DNA from: Thereva unica
Taxonomy: Eukaryota > Arthropoda > Insecta > Diptera > Therevidae
Length of the DNA stretch: 64,000 nucleotides
Direction: 5' to 3'
Assembly: GCA_949987705.1 (NCBI GenBank)
Contig: OX465281.1
Location: 177,210,516 to 177,274,515 of the forward strand
Shown: piece after piece, positions 54,780 to 64,000 of the stretch
How the letters are laid out: each line of letters begins with the position of its first letter
Numbering within the stretch: the first letter of the stretch is position 1
Notes under the pieces: model-generated
What the model saw: only the letters and a program-made list of their open reading frames with translations
What the model was told of the DNA's origin: nothing
The model's database searches: none
Made by a program: the position numbers and the translations under genes

Positions 54780-56865
54780 GTACACGTCTCAAGAGGGCGG
54801 ATTACCATTTTCTTCACAACCCCCTCGACATGGGTATCAAATGAAAGGGTATGATAAGTAGAATACAATAAGCAATGTCTTTATATCCATGGCGGCCTTC
54901 TCAAAAGGGCGGACTACATTTCTTCACCACCACCTCGACATAGGTATCAATTGAATGGGTATCATAAGTAGAATACCATAAGCGATACAATATACTCAAT
55001 ATCTGGTTAGATCCAAGGCTGTCATCTCAAGAGGGCGGATTACCATTATCTTCACAACCCCCTCGACATGGGTATCAAATGAAAGGGTATGATAAGTAGA
55101 ATACAATAAGCAAGTATGTATACTCAATATACCACCGAGGCCACCTCAAGAGGACGTATTGCCATTTTCTTCACAACCCCCACGACATGGGTATCAAATG
55201 AAAGGGTATGATAAGTAGAATACAGTAAGCTATGTCTTTATATCCATTGCGGCTGTCTCAAGAGGGCGGACCAACATTTCTTCACCACCACCTCGACATA
55301 GGTACCAATTGAAAGGTATCATAAGTAGAATACCATAAGCGATATAATATACTCAATATCTGGTTAGATCCATGGCTGTCATCTCAAGAGGGCGTATTAC
55401 CATTTTCTTCACAATCCCCTCGACATGGGTATCAAATGAAAGGGTATGATAAGTAGTATACAATAAGCAATGTAGTATACTCAATAAATAGTTAGATCCA
55501 CCGAGGCCACCTCAAGAGGACGTATTACCATTTTCTTCGCAACCCCCACGACATGGGTATCAAATGAAGGGAATGATAAGTAGAACACAATAAGCGATTT
55601 CAAGGGTATCTTAAGTAGAAGACAATAAGAAATATAGTATACTCAATATCTGGTTAGATCCACGGCGGTCATCTCAAGAGGGCGGATTACCATTTTCTTC
55701 AAAACCCCCTCGACATGGGTATCAAATGAAAGGGTATGAAAAGTAGAATGCAATAAGCTATGTCTTTATATCTATGGCGGCCGTCTCAAGAGGGCGGACT
55801 AGCATTTCTTCACCACCACCTCGACATAGTTATCAATTGAAAGGGTATCATAAGTAGAATGCCATAAGCGATATAATATACTCAATATCTGGCTAGATCC
55901 ATGGCGGTCATCTCAAGAGGACGGATTTCCATTTTCTTCTCAACCCCTTGACATGGGTATCAAATGAAACGGTATGATAAGTAGAATACAATAAGCAATA
56001 TAGTATACTCAATAAATAGTAAGATCCACTGAGGCCACCTCAAAAGGACCCATTACCATTTTCTTCTCAACCCCCTCGACATGGTTATCAAATGAAAGGG
56101 TATGATAAGTAGAATAAAATAAGCTATGTCTTTGTATCCATGGCGGCCGTCTCAAGAGGGCGGACTACCATTTCTTCACCACCACCTCGACATAGCTATC
56201 AATTGAAAGGGTATCATAAGTAGAATACCATAAGCGATATAATATACTCAATATCTGGTTAGATCCATGGCTGTCATCTCAAGAGGGCGGATTACCATTT
56301 TCTTCACAACCCCCTCGACATGGGTATCCAATGAAAGGGAATGATAAGTAGAACATAATAAGCTATATAGTATACTCAATATCTGGTTAGATCCATGGCG
56401 GTCATCTCAAGAGGACGGATTATCATTTTCTTCACAACCCCCTCGACATGGGTATCAAATGAAAGGGAATGATAAGTAGAACACAATAAGCGATTTAGTA
56501 TACTCAAAATATATTTAGATCCACTACGGTTATCTCAAGAGGGCGGATTACCATTTTCTTCACAACCCCCTCGACATGGGTATCAAATGAAAGGGAATGA
56601 TAAGTAGAACACAATAAGCGATTTAGTATACTCAAAATATATTTAGATCCACGGCGGTTATCTCAAGAGGGCGGATTACCATTTTCTTCACAACCCCCTC
56701 GACATGGGTATCAAATGAAAGGGAATGATAAGTAGAACACAATAAGCGATTTAGTATACTCAAAATATATTTAGATTCAAGGCGGTTATGTCAAGAAAGC
56801 GGATACCCATTTTCTTTACCTAGCCGATCGACATGGGTATCAAATGAAAGGGTATCATGACTAGA
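54780..56865 (+). repeat. Diverged minisatellite related to the 128-bp Helitron array
   Basis: About 17 units of roughly 115-130 bp share CTCGACATGGGTATCAAATG, AAAGGGTATGATAAGTAGAA and CTCAAGAGGGCGGATTACCA with the arrays at 10.4-14.4 kb. Two subtypes tend to alternate: one with ACAACCCCCTCGACATGGG, the other with ACCACCACCTCGACATAGG and CAATTGAAAGGGTATC. Near 56,450-56,770 three nearly identical units follow each other. Older and more varied than the arrays at 10-14 kb. Confidence 0.85.
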
Positions 56866-56935
56866 ACACACTAGCATGAAATAATTAAACACGTCCATTT
56901 ACGGACGAATTCAAAGGAACACTCCAACAAGGTCA
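56866..56935 (+). repeat. Short piece of the GGTGGGA-ended MITE arm
   Basis: ATGAAATAATTAAACACGTC and CGAATTCAAAGGAA match the arm at about 57,333-57,383. Probably a truncated or rearranged copy next to the minisatellite end. Confidence 0.55.
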
Positions 56936-57210
56936 TTAGATCAGCATGTTGAAAGAAAAATCGAGCTGGTTATGGATCAATAATTCCATAGTACAGAAAA
57001 ATCTTGGCCGAGAAACTCGAAAGGAGCTTATTTTTGTTTTTTTACAAAGGCAATAATATTAATTTGAATTCCTGCATTTTGTTATTTTGTTATTACCTAC
57101 TTATAAAATAAATAAATAAATATAATGAACAATTAAATACATAATGTTTCTTTATACAGAAGATTATTTATTTTTTATTTTAGAATGTATTAAAACAAAA
57201 AAGAGTGATA

Positions 57211-57750
57211 TCCCACCAAAAAAACATTAAAAATGTGAATTAGAAGTTCGTGGGCGCGGAAATTATTTATTGGGACAGTTTAAAACACACTTATAACAAA
57301 AAGAAGTGATATGGATTAGTCAAGATGAATCGTTAATAGCATGAAATAATTAAACACGTGCATTTACGAACGAATTCAAAGGAATTTTACAACAATTTTA
57401 GAGCATGAATCTTAGCTGCCCTTCGAAATGTAACAAATTTTATTAGAAATACTATAGACTGAGCCACGCTGAATTCAGCAAAGATTCATGCTAGGTATAC
57501 AATGAACGCGCCAGCCAACTTTTTCGCGGTTGATAATACTTTATTGAGTTTTAAATAAAAATTGGCAGTTATATAATTCCTTTGAATTCGTTCGTAAATG
57601 CACGTGTTTAATTATTTCATGCTATTAACGATTCATCTTGACTAATCCATATCACTTCTTTTTGTTATAAGTGAGTTTTAAACTGTCCCAATAAATAATT
57701 TCCGCGCCCACGAACTTCTAATTCACATTTTTAATGTTTTTTTGGTGGGA
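57211..57750. mobile_element. MITE with arms of about 180 bp
   Basis: Begins TCCCACCAAAAAAACATTAA and ends with the inverse TTTTTTTGGTGGGA. The arms (57,211-57,395 and about 57,570-57,750) are near-complete inverted copies. TA flanks on both sides may be the target duplication. Sits in the Bel-Pao leader. A partial copy is at 24,833-25,130. Confidence 0.8.
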
Positions 57751-58330
57751 TAGATAATTACGGTAATATTTTCAACCAGTTCTCTTTGTTCATTGTGTCT
57801 AAAAGGCAATCAAATATGAAGGAGAACAAAAACTGTAAATGTAAAATAAATTGAACTGTACTTGTGTCGGCGACTTAGCACATTCTTCGCAAGAGAGACA
57901 AAACACCATGCCCCATGAGGTGAAAACTGACCCGTTATCCTTTTAAAATTTTAAATTCAACTTATTAAATCAATAATACGCGATGCGAATTCCTTTACCA
58001 TCGATCAAAAAAATGCACATCACCTTTATTCGTTTAATTTGAGTAACACAAAAATTAAATTCCTCCAAGGTACCACAACTTTTAATTATTTAATAGAACA
58101 CTAATTGGATAAAAATGAAACCTTCACTCACCTGCCTTTGCAAAGGGCACGGATGGGATTTTGTAAGGGGATTTAAAAAAACTGCGGCTGATCTCGGCGA
58201 CTTCTGGATCGGGGGTTGCTGTAATTCCAATACCGCTACAGGTGAATTCCTTTATGTTTCCCACGACGACGTTATGGTAGAGTATTCCAACGTGGCAGTG
58301 ATTTGTGTTAAAATCCGTGAGATCACTGTA
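57751..58330 (-). other. Bel-Pao 5' leader
   Basis: Non-coding leader downstream of the 5' LTR on the minus strand, split from gag by later insertions. The open frames at 58,115-58,384 cross the primer-binding site and LTR edge and are not genes. Confidence 0.5.
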
Positions 58331-58350
58331 TCCGGCTCGAAGGACCAATT
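58331..58350 (-). promoter_or_regulatory. Bel-Pao primer-binding region
   Basis: The minus strand reads AATTGGTCCTTCGAGCCGGA directly inside the 5' LTR. The TTGGTCCTTCGAGCCGG word is what Bel-Pao elements commonly carry at this place. The tRNA was not assigned. Confidence 0.6.
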
Positions 58351-58699
58351 TGTTTGGGCGGGTGCCGTAGGGAAACCAAAATAATATATATATATATATA
58401 CTCGCGGTTTTGAATACAATTATTATAACAACAACTTTATTTCACTGATTTTACATTTAGGTTTAAGTTTTGTAAATTTGGAGACGTCTTCTCCGTCCGG
58501 ATTTCTGCAGCTGACTCTCGGGTCTTCCTTCTTGCTATCGAGTGATTTTGCCTGATATTTTCAGTTATCACCGTTTCGACTGTTCGAGGAGAGTATGGAG
58601 GAGAATATGGATGTCTATCGTAGATGGTAGTGTTGGCATTATTATGTATATTTCCTCTCCATCGGCTAGTGTTGTGAGGGAAGTTTGTTTTCTTGAACA
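58351..58699 (-). repeat. Bel-Pao 5' LTR
   Basis: 349 bp; minus strand starts TGTTCAAGAAAAC and ends CCCGCCCAAACA. Contains a short TA run (58,383-58,400) at the point where the other LTR was opened. Followed outward by the GTGCT target copy. Confidence 0.88.
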
Positions 58700-58704
58700 G
58701 TGCT

Positions 58705-59213
58705 GGTTGGGTTAATATTCTATACTTTAAAATATATGTCGATGATTGCATAATAATAGCTCCGTGTGACACTATTGCATTGATTTTTGATAGATTCAAT
58801 GTTTCCATCCACGAATAAAATTTACCCTGAATTGGAGAAGGACAATAAGCTTAACTTCTTAGATGTGTCTCTCATTAAATCCAACTAACCTAATCATAAC
58901 TGATTGGTATCATAAACCAATAGCTAGTGGCCGTTGCTTAAATTACTATTCATTCACTAACTCTATTTACAAAATTAGCGTAATTAATTCTTTAGTCGAC
59001 CGAGGATTTTTATTATCTGATCAATCATTCCACCCAAAAAATTTTGACTTGATTTACAGCAAATTAATTAAAAACTGTTATCCTCTTCCTTTCATTAAAA
59101 AATTTCTCTATAAAAGATTACATAAACTTAAATATGACAACATGCTATATTCTAATACTGATAACAATCCAACTTCAGATTTCATTTTTACTAAAATCCC
59201 TAAAATTTACTAA
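58705..59213 (+). pseudogene. Penelope-like RT, downstream half
   Basis: Starts at WVNILYFKIYVDDCIIIAP with the catalytic YVDD, then FNVSIHE-like and FTLELEKDNKLNFLDVSLIK stretches after a small frame change near 58,800. An open frame follows, reading DWYHKPIASGRCLNYYSF, LVDRGFLLSDQSFHPKNFD and NCYPLPFIKKFLYKRLH. These match the RT thumb and linker of Penelope-like elements. Adjoins the GTGCT copy of the Bel-Pao target, so it was cut by that insertion. Confidence 0.85.
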
Positions 59214-59460
59214 TTATGCTGTAGGCAAAATACTTAAAAATAGTAACATTAAAGATCACTAATGTCTCAACCGCCTCCACTTCAATGTTATACACCAAAC
59301 TTAAAGATAAAATTCTCACCATGGAAACCAAAAATGTCATTTATCAGGTTAAATGTGGAGTCTGTGACAAAACATATATAGGAGAAACATAACAACCCTT
59401 AAAAAAAGAGATTATATCAACACGAATATGACTAAAAATTTAAACCCACATCATAGTTCA
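59214..59460 (+). pseudogene. Penelope-like GIY-YIG endonuclease remnant
   Basis: After stops, the frame near 59,335-59,395 reads NVIYQVKCGVCDKTYIGET, the start of the Penelope-like GIY-YIG domain with its Cys residues (the GIY equivalent is VIYQV, the YIG is TYIGET). The rest is degraded. In intact elements this domain nicks the target for priming. Confidence 0.75.
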
Positions 59461-59872
59461 TTAACAAAACATACTCTAGACACTGGGTCACAAATTTAAA
59501 TTTAAAGAAACAAAGATTTTAGATTCTGATAACTTATAATAATATAGACTGATTAAGGAAACATTCTATATTAAGAAAAATTCTACATTAACAGTAAACA
59601 GCCATACTGATTACAAAAATATTTTAAAACATATTAACAATTTTATTGCTAATTTTTTATAATGTTTCTAACGTGACTTTCTCATACTCCGATTGCCCAC
59701 CTCTTTTACTTCGAATAATAACCGGTTTTCATTCCTTAAGTTTGGTATTTATTGCAGTGCTGTACTTGCGCTTATCAGCGCTTACCCACTTTATCTCGGT
59801 GTCATTGTAAGGTGTAGCTCCGTTTTTGATAACAATGAGTAAAATGAAAAAAATTAAATATAATAAAAAGAA
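59461..59872 (+). other. Degenerate Penelope-like C-terminal and 3' sequence
   Basis: No clear frame. Leads from the GIY-YIG remnant to the inverted terminal copy. Confidence 0.4.
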
Positions 59873-60160
59873 AAATATTTTGGGAGAATAAACCCCTTTT
59901 ATTGAGTGCGTGATGTGAAGCATCAAAATTGTCATTAGATTTTAATTCGCTTAATTTACAACGTTTTTAATTTTGTGGTAAGCCTCTATTATACTTAGCT
60001 TTATGTTTTTTGATATAATTAATAATAAAATTTACACAGTTTTTTAGCTGCTGATGACATGAATAAGAAATGTCGAAACGTCCTGTTTTAATCATGTGCA
60101 AATAAATGTATTTAAAAAATAATAAAAAAAAATAAAAAAATTGATTCCTAAGGCTCAACG
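59873..60160 (+). repeat. Penelope-like terminal segment (right copy)
   Basis: Reverse complement of 25,990-26,292. It follows the GIY-YIG remnant in the expected 3' position. Confidence 0.85.
60051..60082 (+). ncRNA. Candidate hammerhead ribozyme core (right terminal copy)
   Basis: CTGATGA, then a stem GACAT/ATGTC sharing its first bases with the core, then GAAACGTC. Compared with the left copy, three bases (TGA) are missing, so this version probably folds less well. Conservation of the core words in both copies supports a functional origin. Confidence 0.35.
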
Positions 60161-61299
60161 ATTGTTTTTAATGATTACTGATTATTTTTGGATCCTACCT
60201 AACCTCAAATAAATTAGAGAAGTTAAACAATGTGTAAGCAATGAATTGAAAGTTGTGTATCATATACGTTCGATAAAGACTAAAATAAACAAATTTGGTA
60301 GAATAACAACAATCACATACTCTAACAATTTCTTTCGAAGGACACACTTGAAGCCTTGAAGCTGAACGTGAAACTGATACGTTCCTTCGTGTATGTGCGT
60401 GAAAGCACATACGGGTATTTCCAATCGGAAAATCTGGACATCTTCTTTTACAAGTTACCCGAGGTAAATACAGAGTGAATCCTGCTTGTCCTTTACCCAG
60501 GAATTGCTATTTTCACAATGTTTAATCAACACTTGAATGTTGTCCTGGAAATAATTTGGATTTTTCAACTGAAGTGGTCAAAATAGTTTTCTTTGTGGCG
60601 TTTATTGATTTTTCTATGCGGATGATTTTTAATTTTGAAAAAAATGAAAAAACAGGGGATTATATTTTAGTCAAGGTTAGAGTTAAATAGGAGGTTGAAA
60701 TTTTCGATGAAAAGTGGAACAAGATATCTTTGAAAGTTGCAACTATTTAAAATGACTTACAGCGGCAATAGAAGACCTCGGAAGCAATTAATCTGGAAGA
60801 TCTTTTACTGTTCACAAAGTGTCGTTGCCAACTTTTGCTTTTCCTTTTTATATCAATAGTTTACCTCCGGTGCTACTGCAAAAATTTGTTGGTTTTTTAA
60901 TCATGATAAAACATAATAGCTGCGTTAGTTATAGTTTCCCATGGTACACTATGTATTGTTTCATTAAATTTTTATTCAAAATTCAAAACGCCCTATCTCG
61001 AAAACGGGCTGAGACAGCCCCCGCCCACCTATCTGTGGTTTTGCCGATCATTTTTTGTCTTCTATCAACTATTAATCGTTTGACAAGGAACGGGACGGGA
61101 CACCCTGTATACTCGAATATCGTAAGTCAAAGCTCGGAATAATTTTCATTGCACTTCTCGATATCCGGCGATGCTCAAATTTGGCATACACCTTTGGTTC
61201 TGAAGGCAATACAATAAAGTATATTCAATTTTATGGTACATCCAATATGGCGGCCACCATAAAATACCCCTGACAGGGGTACCAAATGAAAATGCGTTT
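60161..61299. other. No gene recognised
   Basis: Unique-looking AT-rich sequence. The 71-codon minus frame at 60,195-60,410 and the 107-codon plus frame at 60,819-61,142 have no recognisable domain. CACCCTGTATA near 61,101 resembles a common DNA-transposon end, also seen near 31,672. Confidence 0.35.
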
Positions 61300-61704
61300 T
61301 GAATTTAAACGATTCGACTTGCCTTCGCAATGACAATTAACAAGGCGCAAGGCAAAACATTGGAAATTTTGCGGATACAGTTTGGAGTATCCGTGCTTCT
61401 CGCATGGTCAACTTAATGACGCCTGCTCTCATCTTATGTCGCCTTCTCACCATCTTCGTTCGTATACAGCTTTGTTCGAATACCTACGCAGAAGATGGCA
61501 AAAGGAAAAGCAGTGTTTATCGTAAGGCATCGCAACAACAAAACATTTCAAATATTTTGTTCATATTACAATTACCATTGAACTGTAAATAACTGAATTG
61601 AATTTTGATACAAATTGGTATCTCTTTGGCTGTTTCATTCCTTCATTGTGTTTTCCAGTCAGTTAATTAATTTCAGGCAGAACTACGGCTGTCGGGTCAA
61701 CTAG
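61300..61704 (+). pseudogene. Helitron helicase C-terminus, frameshifted, with element 3' end
   Basis: FAMTINKAQGKTLEILR is the Pif1-type helicase motif of Helitron Rep/helicase proteins (61,324 on). After a frame change, CFSHGQLNDACSHLMSP follows, then in a third frame AEDGKRKSSVYRKAS, matching the end of the protein. About 100 bp later the sequence GTCGGGTCAACTAG ends in the Helitron CTAG (61,701-61,704). This is the tail of an autonomous Helitron, now dead. The Rep domain and most of the helicase are absent. Confidence 0.75.
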
Positions 61705-62094
61705 CAGATTTATATATTTATTAATATTTATAAGCAATCTTATATTCCCGTTGCGCAAATGACTGCAGCTCCTACTCGGACTGAGTACTAGAAATTTAAT
61801 AATTATTACAAAATCCTTACAGCTATTTATACCCCTAACTTATTTACTTACGGAAAGCACGCACTTTACTTACGGAAAGCACGCACTCACACAAATAAAA
61901 AATTAATACGTTGCCATGGAGTTAAAAATAATAAACTTTCAAACTGTCAACAGTTAAAACTGAAAAAAGAAAAAAAAAAAAAAAAAAATGCTGCAGCTGC
62001 AGCTGCTTCCTTTGCTATTGCTCCGTGTATTTTCGGGAAACTTGCAGCAAAGCTTTGGTTGCAGAAACATGATCCCTCGTGTATGAATGAGTTA
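61705..62094. other. No gene recognised
   Basis: A tandem 20-bp repeat (CTTACGGAAAGCACGCACT, near 61,850-61,885), an A-run (61,966-61,988) and a GCAGCT repeat (61,991-62,006). No coding support. Confidence 0.4.
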
Positions 62095-62397
62095 AACTAC
62101 ACTATCCATCACTCGTCCATCACATCACATCGATTTGAATATGAGGTCTGTATTACACTATGGACGGACTTTCCTACCCTCACTTTGTATAACTATTGCA
62201 ATGTTTATGTAGTTGTGTACGAAGCAAAATTTATGCGCAGTGCCGTGTCATTCAAACTGCAACGTCAGACAACGTGAGGGTAAGACTGAAGAATTTTGAG
62301 ATTCACAAGTGAGGAAAATACACATTTCCCGGCGACCCCTTGCCTAAGAAAACAGTTTCAAGGCCGATGTGATGGAAAAGTGATGGATAGTGTAGTT
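62095..62397. mobile_element. MITE with AACTACACTATCCATCACT ends
   Basis: Inverted repeats of about 30 bp: AACTACACTATCCATCACT at the left and AGTGATGGATAGTGTAGTT at the right, similarity extending through a TCCATCACATC word. TA lies on both sides (TTA on the left), so either a Tc1/mariner or Harbinger relative. About 300 bp, non-coding. Confidence 0.7.
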
Positions 62398-62440
62398 TAC
62401 CCCAATGGCCTATGAATACACTTGTCATACAGTAGCTCCC

Positions 62441-62949
62441 CAGTGGGAAAAAGGAGTGCTCCAAGAGCCATCTTGGAGCGCTCCAAAAGGAGCATAGAGT
62501 GCTCCCGTTGCCATACCCGTTCTATATTCTTTTTAACATTGCATGTCATTGCGAGGGAGCATACGTTTTTATGCTCCCAAAAACGCGTTGTTGGAGCATT
62601 ATAAAAAAGCTTTTTAAAAAAGAAATATTCATGGGCGCCTGTGGGTATGTAATCCGGTATCGAAAAGCTTTTATTTTGTTTATCTTTTGCAATTGCCTTT
62701 TTCTTTCCAAGCCCGAGAGTGGCTTTACCAAAGCAGTCCCCCAACTAAACTCTATCAACTCCCAAAGCTGCTTGTCCTCCGTATCGAACGAAAGCCGGGC
62801 TATTGAGTTTGCTAATATCACATTTTATGGGCATGAGGATAATTGCCCGTTTTCTTTTTTTATATAAAATTTATGAAAACTCCAAGAAAGCTCCCTTGAG
62901 AGTGCTCCAAATACACTCCCCTGTGCATCGCTCCCAATTTTTCCCACTG
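62441..62949. mobile_element. hAT-like MITE with CAGTGGGAAAAA ends
   Basis: The left end CAGTGGGAAAAA and right end TTTTTCCCACTG are inverted copies. Both ends carry clusters of GGAGCACTC / GAGTGCTCC words (left 62,455-62,510, right 62,885-62,935), probable subterminal binding repeats. CAGTG starts are common in hAT elements, but no 8-bp duplication was found. The overlapping open frames inside are not recognisable. Confidence 0.65.
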
Positions 62950-63546
62950 GATCATAACTGCTTACTACAACTACCGTCACAATTGAAATTTACTTATATT
63001 AAAGTGTTTTTAACAGTGAGCTCTTACATACACTGCAATGGGCTTAAGTTTTTCGATTATCTCTGCTGCCGTCCTATTTGTACAGCGTCCATTACACCCT
63101 CATGCAAGCGACAATCAATTCCATCAATCATGATTTATGGTTGCAATCAAAATATCTAAATAGTTATTTCATAAAAATATCAGTTATCACTTTAGTCGGT
63201 AGTCATAGCAGTGACTGTGGCAAAACTGACAGCAAAACCTATCGTCTAATGGACCCCTAAGCAGTCATACCGCAAAAATTTTTGGAATATGGGACATGAT
63301 ATGATACTATCTGGTTCTCTATAACCGTATTTAATTCCGGCCTAGTATACTACCTGAACTTTCGTTTTTTCTATGCCTAAATGATGGATGGTTAAGGATG
63401 GTAAGAATGTAACATCTTAAGATTTCTTCAACGATCTATCCATCAGTGGTAAGGTGATTACGAAGTTTTCAAAACTGTTTCAGGGAATCCAGGTTGTTTT
63501 TATTTTTCGGCTTTCGATTGTTGTCATGCAACCGTAACTCTTTTAG
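62950..63546. other. No gene recognised
   Basis: AT-rich, non-repetitive by eye. Confidence 0.35.
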
Positions 63547-63735
63547 AAAAACGTCCCCTCAAGTTTTATTGATAAAGAGCTCTTTCTTATGGTCACTGAT
63601 ATTAATTTTGTGGATGACACGTTCGGGCTGTTGTCGGTATTTGGGACAAGTCAAACACTTTTTTCCCACTCGGCCCCACAGTTGGAAGACATTTGGGACA
63701 CTGCTACACGATTCGGTCATCAGTTCATTCTGTGA
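63547..63735 (+). other. Weak exon-like open segment
   Basis: After an acceptor-like CTCTTTTAG the frame is open for 62 codons: KNVPSSFIDKELFLMVTDIN, FVDDTFGLLS, HSAPQLEDIWDTATRFGHQF and a TGA stop. Composition looks coding, but I recognise no family. An overlapping frame is open past the stop. Could be a terminal exon or chance. Confidence 0.25.
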
Positions 63736-63860
63736 TTTGGATTTTGACAGGTATGTATGTGTATTATTATGTATGTATGTGTATTATTATTAGTTAATAA
63801 TTGATTATTTATATTATTAATAATTATTATTAAAGAAATTATCTATAATATAAAAATAAG

Positions 63861-64000
63861 TCGGGTTTTCCTTCCTGACGCTATAATTCCAGAACGCACG
63901 AACCGATTTCCACGGTTTTGCATTCGTTGGAAAGGTCTCGGGCTCCGTGAGGTTTATAGCAAAAAAATTTAGGAAAAATTTAAACTGTGTGTGCATGTAT
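63861..64000 (+). mobile_element. Helitron-like 5' end, continuing beyond the window
   Basis: TCGGGTTTTCCTTCCTGACG, then CGCACGAACCGATTTCCACG, resembles the 5' style of the Helitron-like elements here (TC start, then a gene-like ACCGATTT word). The base before TC is G, not A, so the border is uncertain. Confidence 0.35.

Noticed and set aside
58115..58384. 89-codon plus frame and its minus counterpart
   Set aside because: Lies across the Bel-Pao leader, primer-binding site and LTR edge; no domain.

Overview
This is a gene-poor, AT-rich eukaryotic window, almost certainly from an insect or other arthropod. The evidence is the repertoire of mobile elements: RTE-like, R1-like and Jockey/CR1-like retrotransposons, Bel-Pao and Gypsy LTR elements, a Penelope-like element, hAT, mariner, PIF/Harbinger and piggyBac-like DNA elements, and Helitron-type elements carrying minisatellites. 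I cannot name the species. Nearly all long open frames belong to transposable elements (TEs). The best host-gene candidate is one 130-bp exon at 5688-5817.

0-9.5 kb holds relics: an RTE-like fragment, a decayed hAT transposase on the minus strand, a decayed mariner-like transposase, several short inverted-repeat elements (MITEs), the candidate host exon, and an old LTR related to the Gypsy element at 49 kb. 10.0-14.5 kb holds two head-to-tail Helitron-like elements filled with a 128-bp minisatellite, separated by a mariner deletion derivative. 17.3-22.2 kb is a dated nest: an RTE-like retrotransposon (11-bp target duplication) lies inside a PIF/Harbinger transposon (TTA duplication), which landed in the TTAA flank of a piggyBac-like MITE.

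26-60 kb is best read as one very deep nest. A Penelope-like element (about 25,990-60,160) was split by an RTE-like element (26,529-29,814, 11-bp duplication) and by a Bel-Pao retrotransposon (31,556-58,699, 5-bp duplication GTGCT, minus strand). The Bel-Pao element was in turn split. Its 3' LTR was opened at an internal TA run by a foldback element (itself carrying a hAT copy with an 8-bp duplication), an R1-like fragment and a minisatellite-bearing Helitron. Its pol was opened by a CR1/Jockey-type element with a complete 988-codon ORF. The stretch between gag and its 5' LTR was filled by a Gypsy deletion derivative, Helitron pieces, a minisatellite array and a MITE.

60-64 kb holds a frameshifted Helitron helicase tail, two more MITEs, a weak exon-like segment and the start of another Helitron-like repeat. 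No rRNA, tRNA or CRISPR array was recognised.
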